The position numbers and the translations under genes are program-made. This document shows positions 36,101 to 44,408 of a DNA stretch of 64,000 nt, in pieces. This DNA is from Anaerolineae bacterium (GTDB lineage Bacteria; Chloroflexota; Anaerolineae; Promineifilales; Promineifilaceae): positions 1 to 64,000 of the forward strand of contig JAMLHW010000013.1 of NCBI GenBank assembly GCA_023954475.1, given 5' to 3'. How positions within the stretch are numbered: the stretch's first letter is position 1; the number at the start of each line of letters is the position of its first letter. The notes beneath the pieces were generated by a model that had not been told where the DNA came from, ran no database searches, and was given only the letters and a program-made list of their open reading frames with translations.

Positions 36101-38797
36101 GGACTCGATCCCGATTTGGTCTTGCAAGTGTGCAATGCTATTGTACGCATTTTGGGAATGCGCTACCGCTTCCGAGATTTATTTTGGGCGACTGAACGAC
36201 AAAACCAACCCGCTTACCTGACCACCTATCTGGCGGCTGTCAGTCTTCACAACGGGATTGATGCCACCAAGTTAGCAAATGTCGTCTGGGAGATTTTGGC
36301 ACAATGTGGCGTAACAGGTCACTTGGTTGATCCAAACCAAATTCGTGTCCAACTCGCAGACCCAGATAATGGGCTCGTATGGCAATGCCCGAACTGTTTG
36401 CGTCCTCATTTGCATAATGCAGGGGGTATTTGCACAGGGTCAGATTGCGCCCAACCGCTTTCTTCACCTATTCCGCTCAATACGTTCAAATTTAGTGAGC
36501 AACGTGCATACTATGAATATCTCGCCAGCGACGAGGCGGGACAGGCGTTTCGTTTGCATTGCGAGGAGTTGACGGGACAAACCAATCGCGATGATTCGCG
36601 GGATCGCCAACGCTGGTTTCAAGAAGTGTTTTTGACAGAAGGTGAGCGCGAAAATCCGCTAGTGAATGGGGTTGATTTGTTGAGCGTGACGACGACGATG
36701 GAAGCAGGGGTCGATATTGGGTCGTTGTTAGGGGTTATGATGGGCAACATGCCGCCGATGCGCTTTAACTACCAACAGCGCGTTGGCCGTGCGGGCCGTC
36801 GCGGCGCCGGCATGTCGGTGGCATTGACAATTTGTCGTGGGCGCAGTCACGATGATTTTTACTTTCAACACATCGACCGAATCACGTCTGACCCGCCGCC
36901 TCAGCCGTATCTCGACATGAAGCGTGAGGAGATTCTGCGGCGGGCGTTAGCGGCCGAAATTCTTCGTCAGGCATTCCAAACCGTCGAATTTACCGATCAC
37001 GAACCCAACACCAACGTTCACGGGCAATTTGGAACAACCGATGGCTGGTACGAACACGATGATCGACAAAGTGACATCGAAGCGTGGTTGACTACCTCTG
37101 AGCGAAATGTACGTTCCGTTCTAGATGCACTCCTACGACAAACCGCACTCAGGGAGCATCAAAATACATTGGTTGATTACATCACAAATCCTGACAATCT
37201 CTTTGCTGAACTGGATAGAATCGCCCAAGATGAAACATTGCACCAGCAAGAAGTAAGCGAGCGCCTCGCCAATCAGGGCATCTTGCCAATGTTCGGTTTC
37301 CCCACCAAAGTCCGCAATCTGTACCACGAACGCCCCTTGAAAAACATCAGCAAGTGGCCGCCCACACGTGGCACCGTTGACCGTGATCTCGGCATTGCAA
37401 TTAGCCAATTTGCCCCTGGCTCAGAAACGGTCAAAGATAAGGCGATTTTAACTGCTATTGGTGTTGCCAACTTTATTCCGCGTGGTGATGTCGAGCCTGA
37501 TCCCAACCCACTCGGCGAACCGATAGAAGTTGGCATTTGTGACAAATGCAAGTCCGTTCACAAGGAACCAACAGAGGGGGATTGCCCGACATGTTCGGCC
37601 GAGGAATATGTCATTTTCACCATCAGCGAACCGCGAGGCTTTATCACCGACTGTTCCAAAGGGCGACCGTTCGATGGCTACTTTGAATGGGTTCCCAACG
37701 CGACACGACCGCGCATGTTAACGGCAGATGTTGATGATTGGCAAGATGTTGACAATGCGAATGTGCGCCTCTGGTCGAAAAGTCCGAACGATATTTACAC
37801 CATCAATACCAATAATGGTGAGCAATTTGCCTTCCGTCACTTGGACGACAAAAATGGTAAAAATCGCGTTGATCTCAATTGTTGGGTAGTCAAAGAAGCA
37901 TTGCTAGACAGCGATCAGATACAAGGATGGGCGCAAATTCACGGTAGCAGGATTCCAGATTCCGAACCAGAGATGCGCTCGCTAGCAGCGATCAACAAGA
38001 CCGATGTTTTGCTCATCGGGATTGATAACAAGCCAGATCTATCGCAACTCGATTTGAGTTTGATTACGGAGCGGGAGGGGCATCCACAAGTTGTTGCCAG
38101 CCGTCGGGCGGCATGGTATTCGTTCGCTTTTTATCTGCGCAGTGCGGCTGCCAAGGTGTTAGATATCGATCCCAATGAGTTACAGGCAGGATTGCGAACG
38201 GTGGAGAAGGATGGCGTGGTTTCGGCCGAAATTTTCCTCGCCGATACTCTACAAAGCGGCGCAGGCTACGCAACCTATCTTGGTCGCCCCACTGTTTTCT
38301 ACGAATTGTTGGAATATATGCTAGCTGACAATGGGTACAACTTGCGTTCGCATGGCGATGGCAACTGTGACAGTGCCTGCTACGATTGTCTCAAAGATTA
38401 CAGCAATATGGCGTATCATGGCTTGCTCGATTGGCGGTTAGCCCTCGACATGACCCATCTCGCTTTCCTCGATCCAGCACAATATACAGGTTCCCTAATC
38501 GACATTATCAACCTGTCGGGCTATTGGGAAACCAAGCTGGCCGGGTTGGCACAACGCTTCTGCGATGACTTCACTGACTTTGAGGTGTGTAAATTTGGAG
38601 CATTGTATGGGGTTAAATCGGCAATGAAAGGATTTGCGATTGTGCATCCACTCTGGTATGTGAATGCGCCGGTGATTATTGAGACGCAGAGGGAGGCACG
38701 ACGGATGGGAATCGGCCGATTTGGTATTGTAGACATTTTTGAGGTAGATCGTAGACCAGCCAAGGTTTTAGCTGAACAAGTCGGCAAATGGGCGTAA
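33101..38797 (+). CDS. Giant DEAD/DEAH-type helicase with DUF1998-like C-terminus (DruE-like)
   Basis: The 1898-residue protein is a superfamily 2 helicase. Motif I is TAGTGSGKTE near residues 111-120, motif Ia LILYPMNALVEDQM, Ib ILITNYSMLN near 300, motif II VIDELHMYRG near 341-350, motif III AASASLEE. The second RecA half carries VLFSDSRQDAAKL near 787, TTTMEAGVDIG near 1198 and QQRVGRAGRRGAG near 1223-1235. Large insertions contain four paired-Cys knuckles (near 547-600, 728, 1095-1115 and 1480-1498). The tail has TLQSGAGYATYL near 1716 and CDSACYDCLKDY near 1755, the Cys pattern of DUF1998. Length and domain order resemble DruE of Druantia. DrmA or BREX helicases are alternatives. Confidence 0.9.
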   Translation: MNDPQAVFESLRKHYMMYIESRFHLRHPLLRTERQALLNQDRRLFRKPAIEFVPPFVSSGKAMSEACKDIDSLPDDLGEFAAQGLFPADWKLHQHQFEAIEQSQHKHVVITAGTGSGKTESFLIPAVAQLLKESQKWPNFQARDWKWWGSTSRKWQRGNESADRKPAIRTLILYPMNALVEDQMQRLRVALDSDDVRAWLDNHRGGNRFYFGRYTGQTPVSGQEYRERDGKQFLDKSKIQKLRDELKDIERTMQAIDREITNAQTDDERKAAMEKRAFFSRLDVGGAEMLTRWDMQSHPPDILITNYSMLNIMLMRNQEEKMIEKTRDWIASDPNHIFTLVIDELHMYRGTQGTEVAYLIRKLLLRLGLWERLDQVRFIAASASLEEDESSRKYLSEFFGVDGSAEFFDIIDGERDLPPGPVTADLSQHAAAFAEFYDSADSQDAIPTLLQNLSLTTNETDYAHQLGDVLSQLYCPAQLLHICQKDGNLRTILLDELAQQLFGDHAQRDEATYGVLRALTDARQKNALLLPMRVHYFFRSMLGIYACSNPNCTAVDPQFIDPAHPRPVGKLYNQPRILCECQKGRVLELLYCQTCGEVYLGGYKVDDGNGNWMLFPDLPDFEQLPDVPHFDKKAHNYLLYWPQQPSKDRTKWPQLPKRKDEPKRMSDLNWNRGAFSFCFQPVSLQYGTAKITVYRSGRSSPTGWMYDVKAKHEYEAELASMPPFPIVCPHCGHDREGSSKRKNKPNLSITDSRVTRSPIGYQVTGFAKLNQVLADALLRNLTQDHRKLVLFSDSRQDAAKLSAGIDLNHYLDLIRQFIAGVSADLDQQIQATIKFINGEKTSVEERQLARRYRAEHGDEYDALEAVAYEEATPTQEKLAQEVHNSLGAALPMAEVRRKVEQYLVSLGINPAGPHIGLQSYEIRGTKSAFSWHTLYDFDRNPIGRRRTLEDEAVALLESIRDKLSENIVQVLFTGMQGTFEQLGLGYGTIKEPENFTTLSKGLDPDLVLQVCNAIVRILGMRYRFRDLFWATERQNQPAYLTTYLAAVSLHNGIDATKLANVVWEILAQCGVTGHLVDPNQIRVQLADPDNGLVWQCPNCLRPHLHNAGGICTGSDCAQPLSSPIPLNTFKFSEQRAYYEYLASDEAGQAFRLHCEELTGQTNRDDSRDRQRWFQEVFLTEGERENPLVNGVDLLSVTTTMEAGVDIGSLLGVMMGNMPPMRFNYQQRVGRAGRRGAGMSVALTICRGRSHDDFYFQHIDRITSDPPPQPYLDMKREEILRRALAAEILRQAFQTVEFTDHEPNTNVHGQFGTTDGWYEHDDRQSDIEAWLTTSERNVRSVLDALLRQTALREHQNTLVDYITNPDNLFAELDRIAQDETLHQQEVSERLANQGILPMFGFPTKVRNLYHERPLKNISKWPPTRGTVDRDLGIAISQFAPGSETVKDKAILTAIGVANFIPRGDVEPDPNPLGEPIEVGICDKCKSVHKEPTEGDCPTCSAEEYVIFTISEPRGFITDCSKGRPFDGYFEWVPNATRPRMLTADVDDWQDVDNANVRLWSKSPNDIYTINTNNGEQFAFRHLDDKNGKNRVDLNCWVVKEALLDSDQIQGWAQIHGSRIPDSEPEMRSLAAINKTDVLLIGIDNKPDLSQLDLSLITEREGHPQVVASRRAAWYSFAFYLRSAAAKVLDIDPNELQAGLRTVEKDGVVSAEIFLADTLQSGAGYATYLGRPTVFYELLEYMLADNGYNLRSHGDGNCDSACYDCLKDYSNMAYHGLLDWRLALDMTHLAFLDPAQYTGSLIDIINLSGYWETKLAGLAQRFCDDFTDFEVCKFGALYGVKSAMKGFAIVHPLWYVNAPVIIETQREARRMGIGRFGIVDIFEVDRRPAKVLAEQVGKWA

Positions 38798-38804
38798 GTG
38801 GGTG

Positions 38805-39185
38805 TTAAGATTCAGTGTAATCGTTCCACAACTGACTAGACTCGTGATTAGCCTTGTATGTCAGGCTTTCTGCAATCAACTTGTCAATCCGCTGCTCATT
38901 GGCGGGTCGCCAGCCCAACATGTAAGGCACAGACGTGTCGTAGAAACGTTTCTCTTCCAGATATTCGAGCAACTCATCCTTCAACTCACACCTGACGACA
39001 AATTGGTCTGCGAAGTAGTCACGCTCACGGAAATAACGCGCCCAAAAAAGGCGATGTAACCCAGACACCCAGGCCGCCACCGGCAAACGAGAGCTGGAAA
39101 AAGAGCAGGTTGTTGACCATCGAGAAAAATGTTTCGGCCGATCGGCATCCAAACTCCCTGGACTGAGCACGCACAAATCGGTCTG
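38805..39185 (-). pseudogene. Truncated, frameshifted remnant, perhaps of an M48-like membrane peptidase
   Basis: Two frames on the minus strand together make one coherent fragment. The first, from about 39185 to a stop at 39025, reads SAETFFSMVNNLLFFQLSFA then GGGLGVWVTSPF; the second, from about 39045 to 38805, reads FWARYFRERDYFADQFVV and later DTSVPYMLGWRPANEQRIDK. Removing one base from the A6 run at 39044-39049 joins them. RDYFADQF resembles the third zinc-ligand region of M48 peptidases, but no HExxH is present because the 5' part is missing. The fragment lies between the helicase operon (eight bases away) and a glycosyltransferase gene. Confidence 0.6.
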
Positions 39186-39188
39186 AGG

Positions 39189-40772
39189 CTAAGCCGGTGG
39201 CAGAGCAAAAATGTGAATTGTCGGCCCTGACCGCATCAACGACGGTTCTATTGTCACAAGCGGGGTCAACGTAGCCAGCAACTCGTTGTAAAATGCAGCT
39301 TCCGTCACATAGCGTTCCGGCTCTGCCAAAAACCGATCATACATAGCACTTGATATGACGAGGTAAGCGATGCCGTCACGGCGATAATCGTCTACTGTGT
39401 GTTCTTCTTGCCCCAGAGCAAAGACCGCCAACTCATCATACAGGCCGGGATCGAGCGGCGCACCGTATCGTTCCTGTGCAATGCGCGTGCCTGGCTCAAT
39501 GTGGTTCTGAATCCACTCACGTGCCAGCAAGTTGGTGGTCGGCTGCTGGTGGCGGATGGTCATCAGGGTTGTTCGGTACACCGGTAAAAGTAGTATCAAA
39601 GCCGTTAGCAGCAGTGTCACGTAACGCGTTCGCCGTTCGGGCCAGTGGTATTGGGCTGCTGCCAACCGCACGCCCTCGACGATGCCGACGGCGGCCAACA
39701 GTGACAACAGCGGATGCAGCGGCAATAGCCAGCGTAGCCAATGCAGCGCATGCAGCGTTATCTCGATCATGTAGAGGGGGATAAACGCGAAGACGACCAG
39801 CCGCGTCGTCGTGCGGCGCGTGAATAAAAATACCGTGCCGACAACGGCTGCGAGCATAATCGGCCAGGGTTGTACTTGCCATAACGTACGTGAAAGATAC
39901 CACCACAAATTGCCGACGGGTGATAGTCCGTCCGCTCCCGGATGGACGGAGCGATTTTCCAGGGCCAGATTTTGCCACGCGGTTGCGAAATCGAGGAAGA
40001 AGTAGGGGGTCGTAAACGCGAAAGCCAATCCGATAGCGACCAGGCCCAGGATGCAATTTAGCACTTTTCGGTAGGGTATTTCGGCCGAATTTCGCCACGC
40101 ACGCCACACAATCACACCGTCAGCCAGCAACAACACACCGACTAGCGGTGCCAGCGAATACTTCGTCGACAATCCCAATCCGATAGCGATTCCAGCCCCA
40201 AGCTGATTGCGCCAGGACGCATTCTCCAGCAAGCGTGCGATCATCAACAAACTCAATACAACAAAAAATACTGATGCACTGTCCGTGCGCACCCATTTGG
40301 CGTGGTTGAGCATTGCAGCGTTGAGCAAAAACAACGTGCCCGCCAGCAGCCCAATCGGTGCATCGTACAAGCGTCGGCCGAGTCGGTATGTCAGATAAGT
40401 CGCGCCGATGCCGAAGATGACCGCGATCACCCGTCCCGCCATAAAAAAAGGTGCACTGTTTTCCTCAAACAAGATGCTTATCGCCGGATTGGCGTGAAAC
40501 AACACCCCGTCATACAGGGTGACGTAGCCGAGGTGTATCACCAGCGCCAGTGGATAGACAAGCGTTGAGCCGGGATGACCAAACCAGCCCGGGTTCAAAT
40601 CGCCGGTAGCAACGATAGCCATCGCTCGTGGTACGAACGCGCTCTCGTCAACCAAAGGTATATAGGGCAATTCACGGCGCAAACCGAGAAAATGCAGGGT
40701 GACGGCCAGGAGTAGAAGCAGAAACAGGCCGGTAGCCAAACGCGTTGGTCTCAAGGCTGCCGCACTTTTCAT
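39189..40772 (-). CDS. GT39-type membrane glycosyltransferase (PMT_2 family)
   Basis: The 527-residue protein has a basic start, about ten membrane helices and an acidic VDES at residues 41-44 in the first outer loop, the usual catalytic site of polyprenol-phosphate-sugar-dependent transferases. FGHPGSTLVYPLALVIHL and a loop with ARLYDAPIGLL-like sequence follow. The last 130 residues are a soluble outer domain with LLAREWIQNHIEPGTRIAQE and RYGAPLDPGLYDELA. It would transfer a sugar from a lipid carrier outside the cytoplasmic membrane; acceptor unknown. No Shine-Dalgarno sequence is clear at 40772, so the start may differ. It precedes the pseudogene on the same strand. Confidence 0.82.
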   Translation of the reverse strand: MKSAAALRPTRLATGLFLLLLLAVTLHFLGLRRELPYIPLVDESAFVPRAMAIVATGDLNPGWFGHPGSTLVYPLALVIHLGYVTLYDGVLFHANPAISILFEENSAPFFMAGRVIAVIFGIGATYLTYRLGRRLYDAPIGLLAGTLFLLNAAMLNHAKWVRTDSASVFFVVLSLLMIARLLENASWRNQLGAGIAIGLGLSTKYSLAPLVGVLLLADGVIVWRAWRNSAEIPYRKVLNCILGLVAIGLAFAFTTPYFFLDFATAWQNLALENRSVHPGADGLSPVGNLWWYLSRTLWQVQPWPIMLAAVVGTVFLFTRRTTTRLVVFAFIPLYMIEITLHALHWLRWLLPLHPLLSLLAAVGIVEGVRLAAAQYHWPERRTRYVTLLLTALILLLPVYRTTLMTIRHQQPTTNLLAREWIQNHIEPGTRIAQERYGAPLDPGLYDELAVFALGQEEHTVDDYRRDGIAYLVISSAMYDRFLAEPERYVTEAAFYNELLATLTPLVTIEPSLMRSGPTIHIFALPPA

Positions 40773-40814
40773 AACTGGTGCTGAGTCGTCCTCCTGAGGC
40801 GCTGAGCAGTCGCG

Positions 40815-42068
40815 CTATTTTGTCACTTGTGCCGGGATTGGCGCGTTTTGGGGTTCCCACTGCCACGAAGCGGGCAAATCGACTAAACCGGCCGGGTCTT
40901 GAATGGCGGTTGAGATGACGCGGAAACGGTAGGCGCGTGCGTGGCTGTCATAGGCCTGCGGACGGAGACTGTCGTGAATCTCGGCCGACAGATCATAAAC
41001 GCCGTTGAGCAGAGAAAGCTGTTCGATGTGATAGCGAACAACACCTTCTCCGGAGACCAGTTCGATAGTGTCGCCGGCAATGCGGTTATTGGAGCCGGTG
41101 ATGTGGATGCCGTCGCTGCGGTGAATGGCGATACCGAATTCCGGTTTGCGTATCGGCCGATGGGCGACGACCTGTATTTCAATCGTGAGTGGCTCTCCGT
41201 AGTAAAACGTGTCTGTTACCTTACCGGCACCATTGAGAAAGCGCACGCCGACGATTTCGATGTCATCATTGCCGTTGGATTGTGGTTGTGTCGGCCCCGA
41301 TGCGGCCAATTCCTTTTGTGTGGCACGCCGGCTGATATGCGTCAGATAGCGGCGAATTGTCTCATCCGCAGGCCCCATTTCCTGCAAACGGCCGTCATCC
41401 ATCCAGACCAACTGATCGCAAACCATCTGCATTGTTTTCAGATGGTGGCTGACAATGACAATGGTCACACCGCTGTCGCGCAGGCGCAGGATGTGATCGA
41501 TGCACTTTTCCTGGAACGCCTGATCGCCGACTGCCAGGATTTCATCGACCAGCAACAAATCGGGGTCGCAATGGACGGCCACGCTGAAGCCGAGGCGCAT
41601 GTACATACCGGAGGAGTAATGTTTGACCGGCATGTCGATGAATGTGTTAAGGCCGGAAAACGCGACAATATCATCAAAGCGGTCGATGATTTCCTGTTTA
41701 GTCAGCCCGAGTACAGAGCCGTTGAGAAAAACGTTCTCGCGCCCGGTGAGGTCAGGGTGAAATCCGGCTCCCAGTTCGAGCAGTGCGCTGACACGTCCGC
41801 CGACGTAGACGTCACCCGACGTAGGCCGCAAGATGCGGGTAGCCAGTTTGAGGAGGGTGCTTTTACCGCTGCCGTTGCGGCCGATAATGCCCACACTCTG
41901 TCCCGGTTCAACGGTGAACGAGACGCCACGCACCGCCCACAGAAATTCTTCTTCTGTTTTACGCATGAAGCGTGCCGTAATTGAATCCCATACCGAACGG
42001 GATTGATCATGGGTGAACAAAAACCGTTTGCTCACATTGTCAAAGCGCAGCACACCTTTTCCGGTCAT
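40815..42068 (-). CDS. ABC transporter ATPase for polysaccharide/teichoic-acid export (Wzt/TagH type)
   Basis: The 417-residue protein has an ABC domain (about residues 1-240) with Walker A IIGRNGSGKSTLL near 61-73, signature HYSSGM near 150 and Walker B LLLVDEILAVGD near 170. The C-terminal 170 residues (from about VGVRFLNGAGKV) form the Wzt_C-like beta domain that reads the terminal group of an exported glycan. A matching permease (Wzm) is not seen in the window. The gene begins four bases after the coiled-coil gene, in a minus-strand run with two membrane glycosyltransferases, which suggests a glycan export unit. The chain length and sugar are unknown. Confidence 0.88.
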   Translation of the reverse strand: MTGKGVLRFDNVSKRFLFTHDQSRSVWDSITARFMRKTEEEFLWAVRGVSFTVEPGQSVGIIGRNGSGKSTLLKLATRILRPTSGDVYVGGRVSALLELGAGFHPDLTGRENVFLNGSVLGLTKQEIIDRFDDIVAFSGLNTFIDMPVKHYSSGMYMRLGFSVAVHCDPDLLLVDEILAVGDQAFQEKCIDHILRLRDSGVTIVIVSHHLKTMQMVCDQLVWMDDGRLQEMGPADETIRRYLTHISRRATQKELAASGPTQPQSNGNDDIEIVGVRFLNGAGKVTDTFYYGEPLTIEIQVVAHRPIRKPEFGIAIHRSDGIHITGSNNRIAGDTIELVSGEGVVRYHIEQLSLLNGVYDLSAEIHDSLRPQAYDSHARAYRFRVISTAIQDPAGLVDLPASWQWEPQNAPIPAQVTK

Positions 42069-42072
42069 AAGC

Positions 42073-42738
42073 TTAACGGTTGCGCTGCTCTACGGCTTGC
42101 AGGCGCACCGCTATTGATTCTAACAAATCATCAATGGCGGCGAAAGTCGCCGTTTCACTGCTCTGCTGAAGTTGCAGCAACCCGGTGTGCAGCTCATCGG
42201 TCAATGTGTCGTCTTCGATGGCCGTCAAGCGGTTTTCAAGCTGTCGCAAACGAGCGACGGCGGCGTTGTTAAAGTTGTTTTGGCGGTGGCGCATCCGGTC
42301 GGCAAACGGGCCGGCGGCAATACGGTTCCAGAGCGAACGTATACCGACGATAACCGGCCCGATGATGGGAATGGACGATTGGAAGGGTTGTGGCTCAATG
42401 ATCGGTGATTGCGTACCGGTTGTGTCACGTGCCGCTGTGTGAATCAGGGTGCGTAGGTTGGCGACGAGGGTTTGTCGGGATTCGGCCGAAACCGGCTCCG
42501 ATCGCTGTTCCAAAAGCTGCGGCAGCGTCTGCCAAAGAGACCAATACGCCAGGCGCACGGCGCGGCGCTCAGTTTCATTGACAGTTGACAGCCATGCGGC
42601 TTCAGTGGAAAAAGTAGTTGCCGACAATTCATCCAACGCGGCGTGGAGGAGCAACTGTTGCCAGCGATCAGTATGGTAGCGGTGCAACTCTGCCGCAGTT
42701 GGGTGTTCCGGCGCCCTGTTATGCTCGTTTGGTGCCAT
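42073..42738 (-). CDS. Unknown helical protein linked to the Wzt-like ATPase
   Basis: From ATG 42738, one base after the previous stop, the product is 221 residues. A longer frame to 42813 is antisense overlap and is rejected. The sequence is helix-rich with Gln/Glu-heavy amphipathic segments (TERRAVRLAYWSLWQTLPQL near 62-80, ARLRQLENRLTAIEDDTL near 170) and a more hydrophobic middle (SIPIIGPVIVGIRSLW near 123). It resembles coiled-coil proteins found beside polysaccharide exporters and may organise glycosyltransferases. I do not recognise a named family. It is co-transcribed with the ATPase. Confidence 0.7.
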   Translation of the reverse strand: MAPNEHNRAPEHPTAAELHRYHTDRWQQLLLHAALDELSATTFSTEAAWLSTVNETERRAVRLAYWSLWQTLPQLLEQRSEPVSAESRQTLVANLRTLIHTAARDTTGTQSPIIEPQPFQSSIPIIGPVIVGIRSLWNRIAAGPFADRMRHRQNNFNNAAVARLRQLENRLTAIEDDTLTDELHTGLLQLQQSSETATFAAIDDLLESIAVRLQAVEQRNR

Positions 42739-42739
42739 G

Positions 42740-44266
42740 TTAACCGCTACCGTCAGGTTCCGAACCGGTGTCAACGCGCCACAGCCGGATGATGACGCCA
42801 CAACACAGTGCAACGAGCACGGTGACGATCACCCAAACGAGTAATTCGGTGCGCAACGTGGGTATGTTGTGCTGCCATTTCCATAGAGGGGATTCTCCTT
42901 GCACGATGATTGTCGGCAGGTCGGGGATATGTGCGAGCAGGGATCGGCCGAATTCCGTCCATGTCGTCTCCTCCCATGTATAGGTCGGTGCCATACTGGT
43001 CACTCTGCCGCCCAACTCTTCGGGAATGCCGAATGCTAATAGAATCCATTGATGCACGATCAACAGTGCTGCCAGAAGACCGCCAACCCAAACGCGGAGT
43101 CGCGGCGCCAACGCAGCCAGGAGTGCTGTGTAGCCAAGCGCCCAAATAGGTAGCTCGCTTGTGAAGCGCCTTGGACCATAGCCACCGCCGCCAAACCAGT
43201 CACGCGTGCTGGCGTTGACGTACAGGGCCAGCAGCAAGACGACGAATAGCGGCACGACGAGGTACGGATTCTTGCGGGCCAAGAGCAGCAGTCCGATGAG
43301 GGCGGGCAGAGCCACCGGCATCCACGGCAATAAACCGCGAAAGGGCGAAAAGAGGGTGGGCAGCAGCCAAAGAGGGCGGTAATCGACGTAGAAATCGCCC
43401 TGTGGAATCGTCAGCCACGAGTCGAAGTAGACTTTCCACAGAACCAATTGAATGGAAAAGACGAGTAACAAGCTGCCGGCAGTAAGCAGCAAGGAGATCG
43501 CTGCCGGGCGCAATGCCTGACGTTTTTCTGCTCCGGGTTGCCGCCACCACCACCATAAGACGGACAGGCCGGGCAAGACGACGTAGATGGCGTGCTGCCA
43601 ACGCACGAGCATTGAGAAACCGAGTAATCCGCCCATGACCAGCGCCGCGCGGGGTTGCATCGGCTTGTCATAGGAGCGCCACCACCACAAGAAGCAGAGT
43701 GTGACGATGAAGGCTGACGCGGCATGTGAGTAGAAACCGTTGTGGAACTGGTAATGCAACAACGGCGTGGTGAACATCAATGTCAGCACGCCGATAATGG
43801 CAGACGACCAGTTGAAATACGCAGTGAGTCGACGGTAAAGTAACAGGAAAGCGATCAGGACCAGGAGTGCTGAGATGAGTGCCGCTCCGGTAATGAAGGG
43901 CACTTCGTAGCCGGTCAGTGAGCCGGGATCGACGAGAAACAATTCGGCCGAACGCGCCAGCGCCAGCCACGGTACCCAAAACAGCGCTGCGCCCAGTGCA
44001 AATGTGTTTTGTAAATGGCCGGTCGTGGTGAGATCGGTGTGGAATTGTTTGCTGGTAAAGTGCTCGCCTCCGGTTGGATAGGCCAGAACGATGTCGTTGA
44101 CCAGGTTGATATCACCGTCGAACACCAGTGAACGGGCATATGAGTAGTAGAAGGCTGCATCCCATGTCGGCGCTTTGGGATAGTAGAGCAAAATTGCCTG
44201 CAGCAGAAATACACCGCCTATCAGGAGTGCGCCAATGGTTAGCTTGGACGGTCGGCCGATTTTCAT
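42740..44266 (-). CDS. Polytopic membrane protein, glycosyltransferase family 39-like
   Basis: The 508-residue protein has about eleven hydrophobic segments. The first outer loop holds TWDAAFYYSYARSLVFDGD near residue 35-53, with acidic residues in the place of the GT39/ArnT/PMT catalytic Asp, and then NDIVLAYPTGGEHFTSKQ. FQFHNGFYSHAASAF-like sequence follows near 185. It would use a polyprenol-linked sugar at the outer face, though catalysis is inferred only from topology. It starts the run that continues into the coiled-coil protein and the Wzt-like ATPase. A 12-bp inverted repeat lies upstream of its start. Confidence 0.72.
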   Translation of the reverse strand: MKIGRPSKLTIGALLIGGVFLLQAILLYYPKAPTWDAAFYYSYARSLVFDGDINLVNDIVLAYPTGGEHFTSKQFHTDLTTTGHLQNTFALGAALFWVPWLALARSAELFLVDPGSLTGYEVPFITGAALISALLVLIAFLLLYRRLTAYFNWSSAIIGVLTLMFTTPLLHYQFHNGFYSHAASAFIVTLCFLWWWRSYDKPMQPRAALVMGGLLGFSMLVRWQHAIYVVLPGLSVLWWWWRQPGAEKRQALRPAAISLLLTAGSLLLVFSIQLVLWKVYFDSWLTIPQGDFYVDYRPLWLLPTLFSPFRGLLPWMPVALPALIGLLLLARKNPYLVVPLFVVLLLALYVNASTRDWFGGGGYGPRRFTSELPIWALGYTALLAALAPRLRVWVGGLLAALLIVHQWILLAFGIPEELGGRVTSMAPTYTWEETTWTEFGRSLLAHIPDLPTIIVQGESPLWKWQHNIPTLRTELLVWVIVTVLVALCCGVIIRLWRVDTGSEPDGSG

Positions 44267-44322
44267 GCTGTTTCAATATCAAACCAGGTCACTATTTGCA
44301 TATGGTGTAGCCGGGGCAAACG

Positions 44323-44371
44323 ACCTGGCAAATTGAAGCCTTCACTTGTGTGTTTGGGAAATTTGCCAGGT
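44323..44371. repeat. Perfect 12-bp inverted repeat between the glycosidase-like and membrane transferase genes
   Basis: ACCTGGCAAATT (44323-44334) and AATTTGCCAGGT (44360-44371) are separated by 25 bases. There is no T run on either side, so it is not a classical terminator. A third partial copy (ACCAGGT) lies near 44283. Confidence 0.6.
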
Positions 44372-44408
44372 ATGTTGCCGTTCGGCCGAAGTGCGTGCAG
44401 ATCGCTGC

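Noticed and set aside
40941-41984. 347-residue open frame on the plus strand opposite the ABC ATPase
   Set aside because: The minus strand has Walker A, signature and Walker B motifs. The plus frame is a shadow.
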